Positions 16,168-25,481 are shown, numbered from the stretch's first letter. The stretch is 64,000 nucleotides of DNA from Fictibacillus phosphorivorans (GCF_001619875.1 NZ_LRFC01000023.1:620001-684000); one strand, 5' to 3'. Translations and numbers: made by a program. The notes: generated from the sequence alone by a model not told the origin.

Positions 16168-17016
16168 TTATTGCGCTTCCTCCTTATTTTTTGTCTTTTC
16201 ACAAAGCTCAAATAGCACTTTATGGGTGGAAGAAGGATGAATAAAAGCAACGGAAGCTCCGCCAGCTCCCGGAACGGCTGTATCATGAATCATCTTAAGT
16301 CCGTTTGCTTTCATATCATGAATACGTTCTTGAATATTTGTCACACCTAACGCAACGTGGTGTACCCCTTGTCCTCTCTTTTCAATAAATTGTGCTACAG
16401 GACTATCAGGAGACAAAGGTTCTAGCAGCTCAAGCCTTGTTTCTCCAATTTTAATAAAAGCCACTTTTACTTTTTGAGAAGGCACCTCTTCTACAGCCTC
16501 AAGTGTCAGACCGAGAACATTCACATAAAAAGGCAGAGTCTCATCCAGAGATTGAACTGCAATCCCTATATGGTCAATACGCTCAGGTGCAACCGCTGCT
16601 GCTTTTTCAGTGATACCATCACGTTCAAAAACAGCTTGCTCGATAAATTTAGCTGTTTCAATCGTTGGCGTTCCAGGTGTAAACACTTTTTGAATGCCCT
16701 TCGATTCTAGGAACGGAATATCCTCCCAAGGAATGACTCCACCACCAACTACAATAATATCATCAGCGCCTTTTTCATGAAGAAGGCGCATTACTTCTGG
16801 AAACAGTTCATTATGAGCTCCTGAAAGGCAAGACAGACCGATCGCATCCACATCTTCTTGAACAGCAGCTGCTGCAATCTGTTCAGGTGTCTGTCTTAAC
16901 CCTGTGTAAATCACTTCCATACCATAATCCCTTAAGGCTTGTGAAATGACTAGAGCTCCTCGATCATGGCCATCCAATCCTGGTTTTGCTATAAGAACAC
17001 GTATTGTTTTCGTCAT
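16168..17016 (-). CDS. fusion of methylmalonyl-CoA mutase cobalamin-binding subunit and methylmalonyl-CoA epimerase
   Basis: 282 residues from ATG 17016 (RBS AGAGGAGTGG); a longer TTG start at 17061 would overlap the upstream gene. Residues 1-130 are the B12-binding domain: [15 protein letters not shown] with the cobalt-ligating DxHxx[15 protein letters not shown] and [12 protein letters not shown] for the nucleotide tail. After a short alanine-rich linker, residues about 147-280 are a VOC-fold epimerase: [28 protein letters not shown] and GVHHVALGV, with His and Glu metal ligands. So one polypeptide both carries the cofactor for the mutase and converts S- to R-methylmalonyl-CoA. These activities are usually on separate genes. 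Confidence 0.9.
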   Translation of the reverse strand: MTKTIRVLIAKPGLDGHDRGALVISQALRDYGMEVIYTGLRQTPEQIAAAAVQEDVDAIGLSCLSGAHNELFPEVMRLLHEKGADDIIVVGGGVIPWEDIPFLESKGIQKVFTPGTPTIETAKFIEQAVFERDGITEKAAAVAPERIDHIGIAVQSLDETLPFYVNVLGLTLEAVEEVPSQKVKVAFIKIGETRLELLEPLSPDSPVAQFIEKRGQGVHHVALGVTNIQERIHDMKANGLKMIHDTAVPGAGGASVAFIHPSSTHKVLFELCEKTKNKEEAQ

Positions 17017-17038
17017 CTCTCTCCACTCCTCTTTCGTC

Positions 17039-18679
17039 TTAGGCGCCTGTGTACTCTCCAAATTCTTCTCTCAAAACACCGCAAATCTCACCAATCGTAC
17101 AGTATGATTTAACACACTCAACGATGATCGGCATTAAGTTATCTTTACCTTTTGCAGCAGAACGCAGCATTTCCAACTGAGCGCTCACTCGGTTTTGATC
17201 TCTCTTAGCTTTTAATTTTTGCAGCTTTTCTTTCTGTTTTTCACCTAGCGCAGGATCTACTCTCAATAGTTCTGGCTGTGGTTCGTTCTCAATCGTAAAC
17301 TTATTCATCCCCACGATGATTTCTTGACCATTTTCAATCTTCTTTTGTGTTTCATAAGACGTATGATGAATTTCACGCTGCATGTAGCCTTGTTCAACCG
17401 CAGAAACAGCTCCACCCATCTGTTTAATCTTATCTATATATTCATTTGCTTTTCGTTCCAATTCATCCGTTAAATGTTCTACATAATAGGACCCAGCAAG
17501 AGGATCTACTGTATCAGCCACACCCGTTTCATGAGCGAGAATCTGCTGAGTACGAAGTGCAATTCTTGCAGAATCTTCCGTTGGGAGTGCGAGTGCTTCA
17601 TCTCTGGAATTGGTGTGAAGACTTTGCGTTCCTCCTAGAACAGCAGAAAGAGCTTGAGTTGTAACACGTACGATATTATTATCCGGCTGCTGTGCAGTCA
17701 GGGTTGATCCCCCTGTCTGCGTATGAAAACGGAGCTGCCATGATTTTGGATTTTTTGCACCGTACTGTTCTTTCATAAGCTTCGCCCACATTCTTCTTGC
17801 TGCTCGAAATTTTGCGACTTCCTCAAAGAATTGATTATGAGCATTAAAGAAAAACGCTAAACGCGGTGCAAAGTCATCAATGTTCAATCCAGCATCTATC
17901 GCTGCATCTACATATGCCAGTCCGTTAGCAATCGTAAATGCAAGCTCTTGCGCCGCGTTAGAACCCGCTTCTCGTATGTGGTAACCAGAGATACTGATCG
18001 TGTTCCATTTCGGAACATTTTCCTGGCAATAGCCAAAGATATCGGTAATTAAACGCATGGATGGCTTTGGAGGAAAAATGTATGTACCTCGTGCAATGTA
18101 CTCTTTTAAAATATCATTCTGTATCGTGCCTGAAAGTTTATCAGAACTCACGCCTTGCTTTTCCGCAACAGCAATATACATAGCAAGTAAGACAGAAGCA
18201 GGTGCGTTAATTGTCATAGATGTACTTACTTTATCTAGCGGAATGTCCTTTAAGAGCGCCTCCATGTCTTCAATCGAATCGATAGCCACTCCTACTTTTC
18301 CTACTTCACCGCGAGCCATTAGATGATCAGAGTCATATCCGATCTGAGTAGGAAGATCGAATGCAACTGAAAGACCCGTCTGTCCTTGATCTAGCAAATA
18401 ACGAAAACGCTTATTCGTCTCTTCAGCAGAACCAAACCCAGCGTATTGTCTCATCGTCCAAAATTTAGAACGATACATCGTTGATTGAGATCCTCGCGTA
18501 AATGGATACTCTCCTGGCAATCCTAACGTATCCATCTGATAACGCTCTTCTTCTGGACCATATAGTCTTTCTATTTCTATATCTGATGAGGTATGAAATC
18601 TTTCTTTTCGCTCTGGAAATCTATTCATTGATTGCTCTGTTTTTTCTTGCCAGTCTTTTATTCGCTGTTGTTTATCCAT
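17039..18679 (-). CDS. methylmalonyl-CoA mutase, catalytic subunit without cobalamin domain
   Basis: 546 residues from ATG 18679 (RBS AGGAGG). It contains the TIM-barrel substrate domain only and ends at GEYTGA, where single-chain mutases continue into the B12 domain; that domain is encoded by the next gene. [21 protein letters not shown] keeps the Arg and Tyr matching Arg82 and Tyr89 of Propionibacterium mutase, PPKPSMRLI keeps Arg207, and [11 protein letters not shown] keeps His244. Isobutyryl-CoA mutase has Phe and Gln at the Tyr89/Arg207 positions, so methylmalonyl-CoA is the likelier substrate. Reaction: R-methylmalonyl-CoA to succinyl-CoA with adenosylcobalamin. Confidence 0.92.
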   Translation of the reverse strand: MDKQQRIKDWQEKTEQSMNRFPERKERFHTSSDIEIERLYGPEEERYQMDTLGLPGEYPFTRGSQSTMYRSKFWTMRQYAGFGSAEETNKRFRYLLDQGQTGLSVAFDLPTQIGYDSDHLMARGEVGKVGVAIDSIEDMEALLKDIPLDKVSTSMTINAPASVLLAMYIAVAEKQGVSSDKLSGTIQNDILKEYIARGTYIFPPKPSMRLITDIFGYCQENVPKWNTISISGYHIREAGSNAAQELAFTIANGLAYVDAAIDAGLNIDDFAPRLAFFFNAHNQFFEEVAKFRAARRMWAKLMKEQYGAKNPKSWQLRFHTQTGGSTLTAQQPDNNIVRVTTQALSAVLGGTQSLHTNSRDEALALPTEDSARIALRTQQILAHETGVADTVDPLAGSYYVEHLTDELERKANEYIDKIKQMGGAVSAVEQGYMQREIHHTSYETQKKIENGQEIIVGMNKFTIENEPQPELLRVDPALGEKQKEKLQKLKAKRDQNRVSAQLEMLRSAAKGKDNLMPIIVECVKSYCTIGEICGVLREEFGEYTGA

Positions 18680-18732
18680 TAGAGGCCTCCTGTTAACAAA
18701 GAAAAATATTCTCAACATAACATCTTTCGTTT

Positions 18733-18746
18733 TGTAAGCGCTTTTT
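18733..18746 (-). promoter_or_regulatory. possible catabolite response element (cre) before the mutase operon
   Basis: TGTAAGCGCTTTTT fits the CcpA site consensus (TGWAANCGNTNWCA) except at the last C/A. It is about 55 bp upstream of the mutase start, where CcpA binding would block transcription. Confidence 0.5.
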
Positions 18747-18862
18747 CCTGCTTGAATAAGCAAATTTTCGACGAAAAATGCGGAAAGACATTCTGGCCAT
18801 TCTTGTTTCTCTTACTTAAACACGTTACAATTATGGTGGAAAAGTTATAGGAGGTAATGAAT

Positions 18863-18955
18863 GTGTCTCAAAAAATGATGAAAACTGTGGTTTATATTAT
18901 GATTATCTCGTTAGTTGTAAGCAGTCTTTTAACAGGGGTCGCTTTCTTTTTATAA
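18863..18955 (+). CDS. prli42: stressosome-associated membrane miniprotein Prli42
   Basis: 30 residues from GTG 18863, placed 8 bp after GGAGG; the ATG at 18857 would be only 2 bp from it. The sequence is a short basic start (SQKMMKTVV) followed by one membrane helix (VVYIMIISLVVSSLLTGV, then AFFL). It matches the Prli42 pattern first described in Listeria, where this tiny protein anchors the RsbR stressosome to the membrane for oxidative-stress sensing. It has a dedicated terminator. Confidence 0.82.
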   Translation: MSQKMMKTVVYIMIISLVVSSLLTGVAFFL

Positions 18956-18963
18956 AAAACATG

Positions 18964-18993
18964 AAAACCCCCAGTCACCAGGCCGGGGGTTTT
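18964..18993. terminator. bidirectional terminator
   Basis: AAAACCCCC and GGGGGTTTT around an 11-12-nt loop; shared by prli42 and the convergent L,D-transpeptidase gene. Confidence 0.85.
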
Positions 18994-19004
18994 ACGTTCC
19001 TTAT

Positions 19005-19493
19005 TTAATTAATCAAGTCTTCAAAGCTTTTATGAGATTGAATCACTTTTATCTTCGTACCTATCTTTAATAGTCTATAAAGTTCCTGAACATCTTTTTC
19101 ATACATCCTTATGCATCCCGCTGTAACAAATCTTCCAATGGCTGCTGGATTGTTATTTCCATGAACTCCGAAAGTACGTCCGTCTGTATTTTGAGCATCA
19201 AAGCCGATCCATCGCGATCCGAGCGGATTCGTCTTATCGCCACCAGGAATGTCTTTTTTGCGATAGTAAGGATCTATCGCTTTTACGGTTACCGTAAACT
19301 CTCCTTCTGGTGTTAGCTCTTTGGACTTTCCTGTTGCCACTTTATAAACTTCTTTTATTTTTCCTTCTTCAATTAAAGCAAGACGGTTCGATGTTTTGTT
19401 AACAATCACATAAGGGTCTCCAAGTTTTTCTGCATTTCCTATTGGCCATAATGGTGAAAATAACAAGATAAAAGCAATACTTAGTTTTACCAT
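19005..19493 (-). CDS. secreted L,D-transpeptidase (YkuD domain)
   Basis: 162 residues with an N-terminal signal sequence (MVKLSIAFILLFSPLWPIGNA). The YkuD domain spans about 27-150: VIVNKTSNRLALIEEG, TPEGEFTV, WIGFD, GVHGNN with the conserved His, and the catalytic-cysteine motif TAGCIRMYEKD (most family members have S-x-GC-x-R). It would form 3-3 cross-links in, or attach proteins to, peptidoglycan. No LysM domain. Monocistronic, similar in position and size to B. subtilis yqjB-region genes. Confidence 0.85.
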   Translation of the reverse strand: MVKLSIAFILLFSPLWPIGNAEKLGDPYVIVNKTSNRLALIEEGKIKEVYKVATGKSKELTPEGEFTVTVKAIDPYYRKKDIPGGDKTNPLGSRWIGFDAQNTDGRTFGVHGNNNPAAIGRFVTAGCIRMYEKDVQELYRLLKIGTKIKVIQSHKSFEDLIN

Positions 19494-19561
19494 CCTTTAT
19501 CACCCTGTCATTTTTTACTTAGTATTTGTTAATGGAGGGTGAGTCATGAGTTGGATTTCTT

Positions 19562-20509
19562 TTATTTTTTAAATTTACTTTTAATCACTAAGTAATCATC
19601 AATATCCTGTAGAAGCTGATACAGCTTAGAGCGAGTCTCGAATTCTTCTCGGTCTTTTGGAAGATGCATCTCTCTGAAATCTTGTCTCATTTTTTCGAGT
19701 TCATCTAGAAACAGTACAGCTGTATTTCCAGGATGGACTGCCGCTCCCAACCGCTCAAAAAACTCGCCTAATCTTTCGCATTGAACATAGGTTTTATCGA
19801 TGGAAGAGATAATCGGAAGCATCCTCTGTATGATTTCAAACTGTTTTTCTCTCATTTTAAAATAATGGTAATATTGGTTTTCATAACGAAGAAAATGGTT
19901 TTCAACGTCACGAAAAGCGATACTTTTAGCGTTTGAGATAATATCAGCACATTCTGTAATCTCTTTCCCGTCCCACTCGTGCTTATCATGAGAAAGATAA
20001 AGATGAAACTCACGAAAAATCACTTTATATCTTTTCTCAAGTTCTTTTTGCATATGTAACAGAGTCTTTTCCATTGATGGCATATACAAGTTCATAACAA
20101 GTCCCATGCCGATTCCAATCGCAATAAGACTAAACTCGTTAAGTACGATATCCCATGAGATCTTTTGAAGGGTATATAAATGAAGAATGATAACAGAAGA
20201 CGTAATAATCCCTTCTTTTAGATTTAGTGATACGAGTGTTGGAATGAACAGTAGTAACAAAATGGTCAAAGCGTAAAAATGGTAGCCGACTAGTGAGAAG
20301 ATGAGGGCAGCAAAAACGATACCAAGCAAACATGCCGCAAAACGTTCCCAAGAGCTGATAATGGATCGTTTCTTCGTAATCTTGATACATAGAATCGTTA
20401 GGATTCCCGCAGACGTAAAAAAGTCGAGCTTCAGCCATTCCGCGATCGCAATCGCCAGTCCAGCGCCTATAGCGGTTTTTAACGTCCGGTAACCAATCGT
20501 AAATTTCAT
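19562..20509 (-). CDS. yqjA: YqjA-like aromatic-acid-exporter-family membrane protein
   Basis: 315 residues from ATG 20509 (MKFTIGYRTLKTAIGAGLAI), the start conserved in YqjA; an upstream ATG at 20545 would add 12 residues but has no good RBS. The N-terminal half has five to six membrane helices (ArAE_1 / FUSC-like), including CIKITKKRSIISSWERFAACL. The C-terminal half (from about 160) is cytoplasmic, helical and charged. Members of this superfamily export aromatic acids, but no substrate is known for YqjA. Confidence 0.8.
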   Translation of the reverse strand: MKFTIGYRTLKTAIGAGLAIAIAEWLKLDFFTSAGILTILCIKITKKRSIISSWERFAACLLGIVFAALIFSLVGYHFYALTILLLLFIPTLVSLNLKEGIITSSVIILHLYTLQKISWDIVLNEFSLIAIGIGMGLVMNLYMPSMEKTLLHMQKELEKRYKVIFREFHLYLSHDKHEWDGKEITECADIISNAKSIAFRDVENHFLRYENQYYHYFKMREKQFEIIQRMLPIISSIDKTYVQCERLGEFFERLGAAVHPGNTAVLFLDELEKMRQDFREMHLPKDREEFETRSKLYQLLQDIDDYLVIKSKFKK

Positions 20510-20586
20510 AAGATAGTAAGCCTTCTTTCGATTTTCTTTCCGCATTTTATCCCATTATGCCATACTTTACTTAGGATTTCTCAACT

Positions 20587-20613
20587 AAAAAAGGACTCCA
20601 CATAAGAAGTCCT
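20587..20613 (-). terminator. terminator of the ABC-transporter operon
   Basis: AGGACT-ccacataaga-AGTCCT with A6 on the plus strand, i.e. T6 after the ATPase gene on the minus strand. Confidence 0.8.
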
Positions 20614-20622
20614 CGTAAACCA

Positions 20623-21336
20623 TTATAATACTTTTTCTAAAAACGCTTTTGCCCTTTCCGTTTTAGGACTTCCAAAGAAAACCACTGGCTCTTCGTCCTC
20701 CACCAGCTTCCCATCGTCCATGAACAGCACTCGATCTGCTACTTCTTTAGCAAACCCCATTTCATGCGTAACGATGACCATCGTCATTCCAAGCTTCACT
20801 AAATTCTTCATAACTTGAAGTACCTCTTTTACCATCTCTGGATCCAGTGCAGAAGTGGGTTCGTCAAATAGCATGACTTCTGGCTTCATAGCTAGTGCTC
20901 TTGCGATAGCAACACGCTGCTTTTGTCCGCCAGAAAGGTTAGATGGATAGCTGTTTGCTTTGTCACTAAGACCTACAGTGCTAAGCAGATCTAAAGCATC
21001 TTTTTCACTTTCACTTTTCGATACCTTCAAAACTTGTTGAGGAGCAAATGTGACATTCTCTAGCACGGTTAGATGCGGAAAAAGATTGAAATGCTGAAAC
21101 ACCATCCCTACCTTTTTACGTAGATGAAGTTCGATTGATCTTATGTCTTTTTCTTGTAACTTAATAGAGCCTTCATCGTGAGATTCGAGCAGATTGATAC
21201 AACGGAGGAACGTAGATTTCCCTGAACCGGACGGACCGATTACAGCGATAACTTCCCCTTTTTTTATCGTTGTTGAGATGCCTTTTAAAACTTCGTTGCT
21301 GCCAAAACTTTTTCTTAATCCTTGGACATCAATCAC
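20623..21336 (-). CDS. artR: amino-acid ABC transporter ATPase (ArtR/YqiZ type)
   Basis: 237 residues from GTG 21336, 10 bp after GGAGG. Complete ABC ATPase: Walker [15 protein letters not shown]-loop [13 protein letters not shown], signature [15 protein letters not shown], Walker [15 protein letters not shown] and the His switch VTHEMGFA. The polar amino-acid uptake branch has this exact EPTSALDPE / [15 protein letters not shown] pattern. It overlaps the permease gene by 8 bp. Order binding protein-permease-ATPase equals B. subtilis artPQR (yqiXYZ), an arginine importer. Confidence 0.9.
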   Translation of the reverse strand: MIDVQGLRKSFGSNEVLKGISTTIKKGEVIAVIGPSGSGKSTFLRCINLLESHDEGSIKLQEKDIRSIELHLRKKVGMVFQHFNLFPHLTVLENVTFAPQQVLKVSKSESEKDALDLLSTVGLSDKANSYPSNLSGGQKQRVAIARALAMKPEVMLFDEPTSALDPEMVKEVLQVMKNLVKLGMTMVIVTHEMGFAKEVADRVLFMDDGKLVEDEEPVVFFGSPKTERAKAFLEKVL

Positions 21337-21997
21337 TTTTTGCAAGCCTCCTCTCCATAACACGTCCTGCGAGTGTCAACAGCATAACCAGCAGATAATA
21401 GATTATACCAGCTAATAAAAGCGGTTCAAAAAAGCGATAATTGCTTGCACCGACGATCTGTGCTCGTCTCATAATATCAAGCGCACCGATAACGGAAACA
21501 ATCGCTGATTCTTTCGTCAGTGTAATAAACTCGTTCATAAGAGCTGGCAAAATATTCTTAAACGCTTGAGGAAGTATAATTTTTAACATCATCGTGCGAT
21601 ACGGTACTCCTAAGGCCATCGCTGCTTCTTTTTGACCTTTATCAACAGCATTAATACCAGCACGTATAATTTCTGAAACATATGCGGCTGAATTTAGTCC
21701 GAATGTCAGAACACCTGCAGCAAATGCTCCAATATCCACGCCTGTCAGCTGCGGGATCGCATAATAAATGATCAGCATCTGCAGAATTAATGGTGTACCT
21801 CTGAACACTGACGTGTATGCATCTGCAAACCATCTTAATATTGTGATTTTACCTATTTTAAAAAGGGAAAGCACTGTTCCCCACAAAAATCCAAACACTA
21901 ACGATACTGCCACGAACTGCAACGTAACCCATATTCCGTATAGAATGTACGGAATAGAAGGCACGAGCTGGGCGAAATCCAAGTTCATGCCTACCAC
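21329..21997 (-). CDS. artQ: amino-acid ABC transporter permease (ArtQ/YqiY type)
   Basis: 222 residues, about five membrane helices. It has the HisMQ signature: [18 protein letters not shown] and the EAA loop [32 protein letters not shown], which docks the ATPase. GTG 21997 is 6 bp after AAGGA; ATG 21988 is an alternative three codons in. A single permease gene suggests a homodimeric channel. Confidence 0.9.
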   Translation of the reverse strand: MVGMNLDFAQLVPSIPYILYGIWVTLQFVAVSLVFGFLWGTVLSLFKIGKITILRWFADAYTSVFRGTPLILQMLIIYYAIPQLTGVDIGAFAAGVLTFGLNSAAYVSEIIRAGINAVDKGQKEAAMALGVPYRTMMLKIILPQAFKNILPALMNEFITLTKESAIVSVIGALDIMRRAQIVGASNYRFFEPLLLAGIIYYLLVMLLTLAGRVMERRLAKSD

Positions 21998-22006
21998 TCT
22001 CTTTCC

Positions 22007-22795
22007 TTACTGTTTTTTCACACCGAACCATTTTTCAACAAGCTTATCCAATGTTCCGTCTTCTTTCATCTTCTTTAACTCTTTGTTGAACTTCTCTGTC
22101 AGTTCACTTTCCTTTGGAAACGCGATGGCAGAACCTGCAGCATCAGACTCTGGCAGCGCAAATGAAGTTAGTTCTTTGTTCTTCTTTAAAAATTCATAGG
22201 CTACAGCATCTTCAATGATTGCGGCATCAACACGATTTGACTTCATCTCTTGTACCAACTCAGTTACTTTGTTTCTTTGCACCACTTCAAATGTGTGTTT
22301 CTTTAAAAGCTTGTCCGCTTCTTTCTCTTGAATAGATGCTAACTGAACACCAAGTTTCTTACCTTCTAGATCTTCAACAGATTGAATGGATTTATCTTTT
22401 GTAACGATTAATTGCTGAGCTGCATAATATTCATCTGAAAAATCTACCGTTTTCTTTCGTTCTTCGTTTGGTGTCATACCAGCAATAACAAAGTCAGCTT
22501 TTCCGCTGTCTAATGCTGGAATCAAACCGTTAAAGTCCATGTCTTTAATTTCAATCTTGTATCCTAATTGTTTTGCAATGTGGTAAGCTACATCAATATC
22601 AAAACCAACAATGTCCCCGCCTTTAGCTGTTTCTACAAACTCATATGGCGGATAATCAGCTGAAGTAGCCATCACTAACGTTTTTTCTGATGATTCACTG
22701 CCTGTATTTGAAGAACTTTTATCTTCAACTGCGCCACATCCAGCTAACATGGCAAGCACTATGGTAAAATAAATGACTAAAAGATTACGTTTCAT
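22007..22795 (-). CDS. artP: amino-acid ABC transporter substrate-binding lipoprotein (ArtP/YqiX type)
   Basis: 262 residues. A lipoprotein signal with lipobox LAGC (Cys20), then a serine-rich linker and a type II periplasmic-binding fold: TSADYPPYEFVE, IVGFDIDVAYHIAKQLG, DMDFNGLIPALDSGKADFVIAGMTPNEERKKTVDFSDEY (the Arg that grips the ligand carboxylate) and EDLEGKKLGVQLAS. The ligand is probably arginine or another basic/polar amino acid by synteny with artP. First gene of the operon, 9 bp before artQ. Confidence 0.9.
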   Translation of the reverse strand: MKRNLLVIYFTIVLAMLAGCGAVEDKSSSNTGSESSEKTLVMATSADYPPYEFVETAKGGDIVGFDIDVAYHIAKQLGYKIEIKDMDFNGLIPALDSGKADFVIAGMTPNEERKKTVDFSDEYYAAQQLIVTKDKSIQSVEDLEGKKLGVQLASIQEKEADKLLKKHTFEVVQRNKVTELVQEMKSNRVDAAIIEDAVAYEFLKKNKELTSFALPESDAAGSAIAFPKESELTEKFNKELKKMKEDGTLDKLVEKWFGVKKQ

Positions 22796-22934
22796 TTGTA
22801 AATCCCCCTGTATATATAATTAATATTTATTCGTTAAAATGAATATTAACACATAAACGAGCGGATTTAAGTATTTTAATAATTCTGAATGTATTTTTAT
22901 TCAATCAAAGGATCAAACAAAAGGAGCTTATCAC

Positions 22935-23363
22935 ATGCAATTCGGCGAGAAAATAAATGGAGTGGTTTATAGAGAGCGAGATGCAGTTTATGCAGTGGTC
23001 CTAGATGAAGAAGAGAAGGCAGCAATTATCGTTCAGAATGGGAAGGGCTTTTTACCTGGTGGAGGCTTAAGAATTGGAGAAAAACATATAGCTTGTTTAA
23101 AAAGAGAATGTATAGAGGAAACTGGTTATTCATTTAGTTCTGATCGATTCATAGGTGAAGCTCAGCAATTTTTTAAAAGCCGTCAGGGAGAATACATAAT
23201 GAATAAGGGGTATTTTTATACAGGAAATTTTGGAGAATATGTAAAAAAGCCCGTAGAAGAAGATCATGAACTTGTGTGGATGGAAATTGATGAGGCAGAA
23301 AAGATATTATTTCATTCGTCACACGTATGGGCTGTGAAAAAAGGAATTAAGCCAAGATGTTGA
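22935..23363 (+). CDS. Nudix hydrolase
   Basis: 142 residues, RBS AAAGGAG. The Nudix box is complete: GGGLRIGEKHIACLKRECIEETGY (positions about 47-70 fit G-x5-E-x7-R-E-x2-E-E-x-G). It would hydrolyse a nucleoside diphosphate derivative; the substrate cannot be predicted. Stand-alone gene, divergent from artPQR. Confidence 0.85.
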   Translation: MQFGEKINGVVYRERDAVYAVVLDEEEKAAIIVQNGKGFLPGGGLRIGEKHIACLKRECIEETGYSFSSDRFIGEAQQFFKSRQGEYIMNKGYFYTGNFGEYVKKPVEEDHELVWMEIDEAEKILFHSSHVWAVKKGIKPRC

Positions 23364-23374
23364 GCAAGCGTAAG

Positions 23375-23470
23375 TCTTCGCGAACGCTCACGCTCATAAA
23401 TCTTCGCGAACGTTCATAAATCTTCACGAACGCTCATAAATCTCTGAGAACGCTCATAATTCTCAGGATT
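23375..23470. repeat. array B, four 20-bp-type units, core CGAACGCTCATAAATCTTC
   Basis: GAACG occurs at 23382, 23408, 23428 and 23448 (spacings 26, 20, 20). Nearly the whole unit is conserved, including a CATAA(A/T)TCT segment. It lies directly after the Nudix stop and before the terminator of the convergent bacilliredoxin gene. Unlike the other arrays the period is not a multiple of three. Confidence 0.75.
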
Positions 23471-23490
23471 CACTTACATTTTTATGTTCT

Positions 23491-23526
23491 GAAAAAAAAG
23501 CTGGCTCAAAATTGAGCCAGCTTAAC
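23491..23526 (-). terminator. terminator of brxB
   Basis: AAGCTGGCTC-AAAATT-GAGCCAGCTT with A8 on the plus strand, giving a T8 tail on the minus strand. Confidence 0.88.
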
Positions 23527-23533
23527 AATTTTC

Positions 23534-23962
23534 CTACTTACAATAAGTTTCAAAAGCACTTCTTAACTTATTAACAACTTCCATCGGTTCGTGGCCTTCA
23601 ATCTCATGACGTTCGACCATCATTTGTATCTCTCCATCTTTTAATAAGGCAAATGATGGGGATGATGGCGGATAGCCAGTGAAATACGAACGCGCTGTCT
23701 CTGTAGCTTCCTTATCTTGTCCGGCAAATACCGTAACGAGATGATCTGGACGTACATCTTGTTTTACTGAATATGAAGCCGAAGGACGTGCGATTCCTCC
23801 AGCACAGCCACATACGGAATTGATCATGACAAGTGTTGTACCTTCTTTACGAAAAGCTTCTTCAACATCTTCTGGTTTGAAAAGTTGTGTATAGCCAGCC
23901 TCTACCATTTCTTTACGAGCCGTTTCTACTACATCATTAAAAAGATTAAATTGAAAGTTCAT
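23534..23962 (-). CDS. brxB: bacilliredoxin BrxB (YqiW)
   Basis: 142 residues. DUF1094/YphP-YqiW thioredoxin-like family. The active-site motif is C-G-C in [13 protein letters not shown], with the second strand [32 protein letters not shown]. BrxB removes bacillithiol from S-bacillithiolated proteins after oxidative stress. It sits just downstream of the bkd operon, in the same relative place as B. subtilis yqiW. Confidence 0.92.
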   Translation of the reverse strand: MNFQFNLFNDVVETARKEMVEAGYTQLFKPEDVEEAFRKEGTTLVMINSVCGCAGGIARPSASYSVKQDVRPDHLVTVFAGQDKEATETARSYFTGYPPSSPSFALLKDGEIQMMVERHEIEGHEPMEVVNKLRSAFETYCK

Positions 23963-24017
23963 TTGTATTCAGCTCCTTTCTTTCTTATTGTACTCAATTA
24001 TGGACAGATAAAAAAGA

Positions 24018-24045
24018 AAAATGCCGTAACATATACGGCATTTTT
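24018..24045. terminator. terminator between bkdB and brxB
   Basis: AAAATGCCGT-aacatat-ACGGCATTTTT. It is symmetrical, so it works in both directions; it is 84 bp downstream of bkdB on the minus strand. Confidence 0.78.
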
Positions 24046-24128
24046 CTTAGGGGGTTATGGGGTTTGGAGGTGTTGATAGTTATCTCTACCCCGAATAAAA
24101 CCCGTATAAACCTAAAAAAAGTATTTTT

Positions 24129-25463
24129 TTAATAAATGGATGTGTTATCTTTTGTCATACTCTCTAAACGTGCTTTAACTGCAGCTAAGAAGCGACCGCA
24201 TACGAGACCATCAAGAACGCGATGATCAAGAGAAAGACAAAGGTTAACCATATCTCGTACAGCAATCATACCATTGTTCATTACAACCGGGCGCTTCACG
24301 ATCGATTCTACAGAAAGGATAGCAGCTTGCGGATAGTTGATGATCGGCGTAGACATCACAGATCCGAAAGAACCTGTGTTATTTACGGTGAACGTTCCGC
24401 CTTTCATGTCATCACCAGCTAATTTATTCGTTCTTACTTTATCAGCTAGTTCTTTCACATCGCGTGCGATTCCCTTGATAGACTTTTCGTCCGCATGTTT
24501 GATGACTGGAACATATAGTGCATCATCAGTTGCAACAGCAATTGAGATGTTGATGTCCTTTTTCTGAATAATCTTATCACCTGCCCACATGGAGTTAATC
24601 TGTGGGAATTCTTTAAGTGATTCTACAACAGCCTTGATAAAGAAAGGCAAGAACGTAAGGTTGTAGCCTTCTTTTGTTTTAAAATCACCTTTTACTGAGT
24701 TACGATATTCTACTAAGTTTGTTACATCTACTTCTACCATTGTCCAAGCATGAGGTGCTTCGTGCTTTGAACGGACCATGTTTTGAGCGATCGCTTTGCG
24801 AATACCCGATACCGGAATTTCAATATCACCAGGCATAGTGTCAATAGCTACCGGTTTTAATGGAGCTGATGATTGTGGTTGAGCCGTGACTTGAGGAGCA
24901 GATGAAACAGGTGCTGCAGAAACATCTTCTGTAGCTGGCTTGTTATCTTTCGTAGGAATCTGACCGGAATCAATGATTTTCTGTAGATCTTTACGAGTGA
25001 TTCTTCCGCTTTGTCCTGATCCCTCTACTTGGTCTAGATCGATGCCATGTTCAGATGCCATTCGAACTACTGCAGGTGAAAAACGTCCTCTCGCCGCTCG
25101 ATCGACGTTTGCCGCTGGCTTCGCAGCACTCGTACTTGAAGATGCTGAAGGTGCTGGAGCAGCTTCTGCAACTTTTTCTTCGTTTGAAGATGAAGCAGCA
25201 GGTGCACTTCCCCCGCCTTCTCCTTCTGTATCGATATAACAGATCAGCTCACCAACAGAAAGTGTATCGCCTTCACCAGCTACTAATTCTTTGATTGTTC
25301 CGCTGAAAGATGATGGAACTTCTGCGTTTACTTTATCAGTCATAACTTCAGCAAGCGGATCATATTTTTTTACCGTGTCTCCAGGCTGTACAAGCCATTT
25401 ACTGATCGTCCCCTCAGTTACACTTTCCCCTAACTGAGGCATTGTAATTTTTTCTGTAGCCAT
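24129..25463 (-). CDS. bkdB: branched-chain keto-acid dehydrogenase E2 (lipoamide acyltransferase)
   Basis: 444 residues. Domain order: lipoyl domain (1-80) with EVMTDKVNAEVPS carrying the lipoyl-Lys, an Ala/Ser/Pro-rich linker (82-120), the E3/E1-binding domain (FSPAVVRMASEHGIDLDQVEGSG... about 128-165), a second linker, and the catalytic acyltransferase domain from about 215 with the active-site DHRVLDG near the C-terminus. It transfers the branched acyl group to CoA. Last gene of the operon, 18 bp after bkdAB. Confidence 0.95.
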   Translation of the reverse strand: MATEKITMPQLGESVTEGTISKWLVQPGDTVKKYDPLAEVMTDKVNAEVPSSFSGTIKELVAGEGDTLSVGELICYIDTEGEGGGSAPAASSSNEEKVAEAAPAPSASSSTSAAKPAANVDRAARGRFSPAVVRMASEHGIDLDQVEGSGQSGRITRKDLQKIIDSGQIPTKDNKPATEDVSAAPVSSAPQVTAQPQSSAPLKPVAIDTMPGDIEIPVSGIRKAIAQNMVRSKHEAPHAWTMVEVDVTNLVEYRNSVKGDFKTKEGYNLTFLPFFIKAVVESLKEFPQINSMWAGDKIIQKKDINISIAVATDDALYVPVIKHADEKSIKGIARDVKELADKVRTNKLAGDDMKGGTFTVNNTGSFGSVMSTPIINYPQAAILSVESIVKRPVVMNNGMIAVRDMVNLCLSLDHRVLDGLVCGRFLAAVKARLESMTKDNTSIY

Positions 25464-25481
25464 TAAAGTCCCCTCCTATTG

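Noticed and set aside
17017-17061. TTG start of the B12/epimerase gene
   Set aside because: Overlaps the mutase gene and its codons include the RBS of ATG 17016.
17039-18679. Isobutyryl-CoA mutase
   Set aside because: Tyr and Arg at the two specificity positions match methylmalonyl-CoA mutase, not the Phe/Gln of isobutyryl-CoA mutase.
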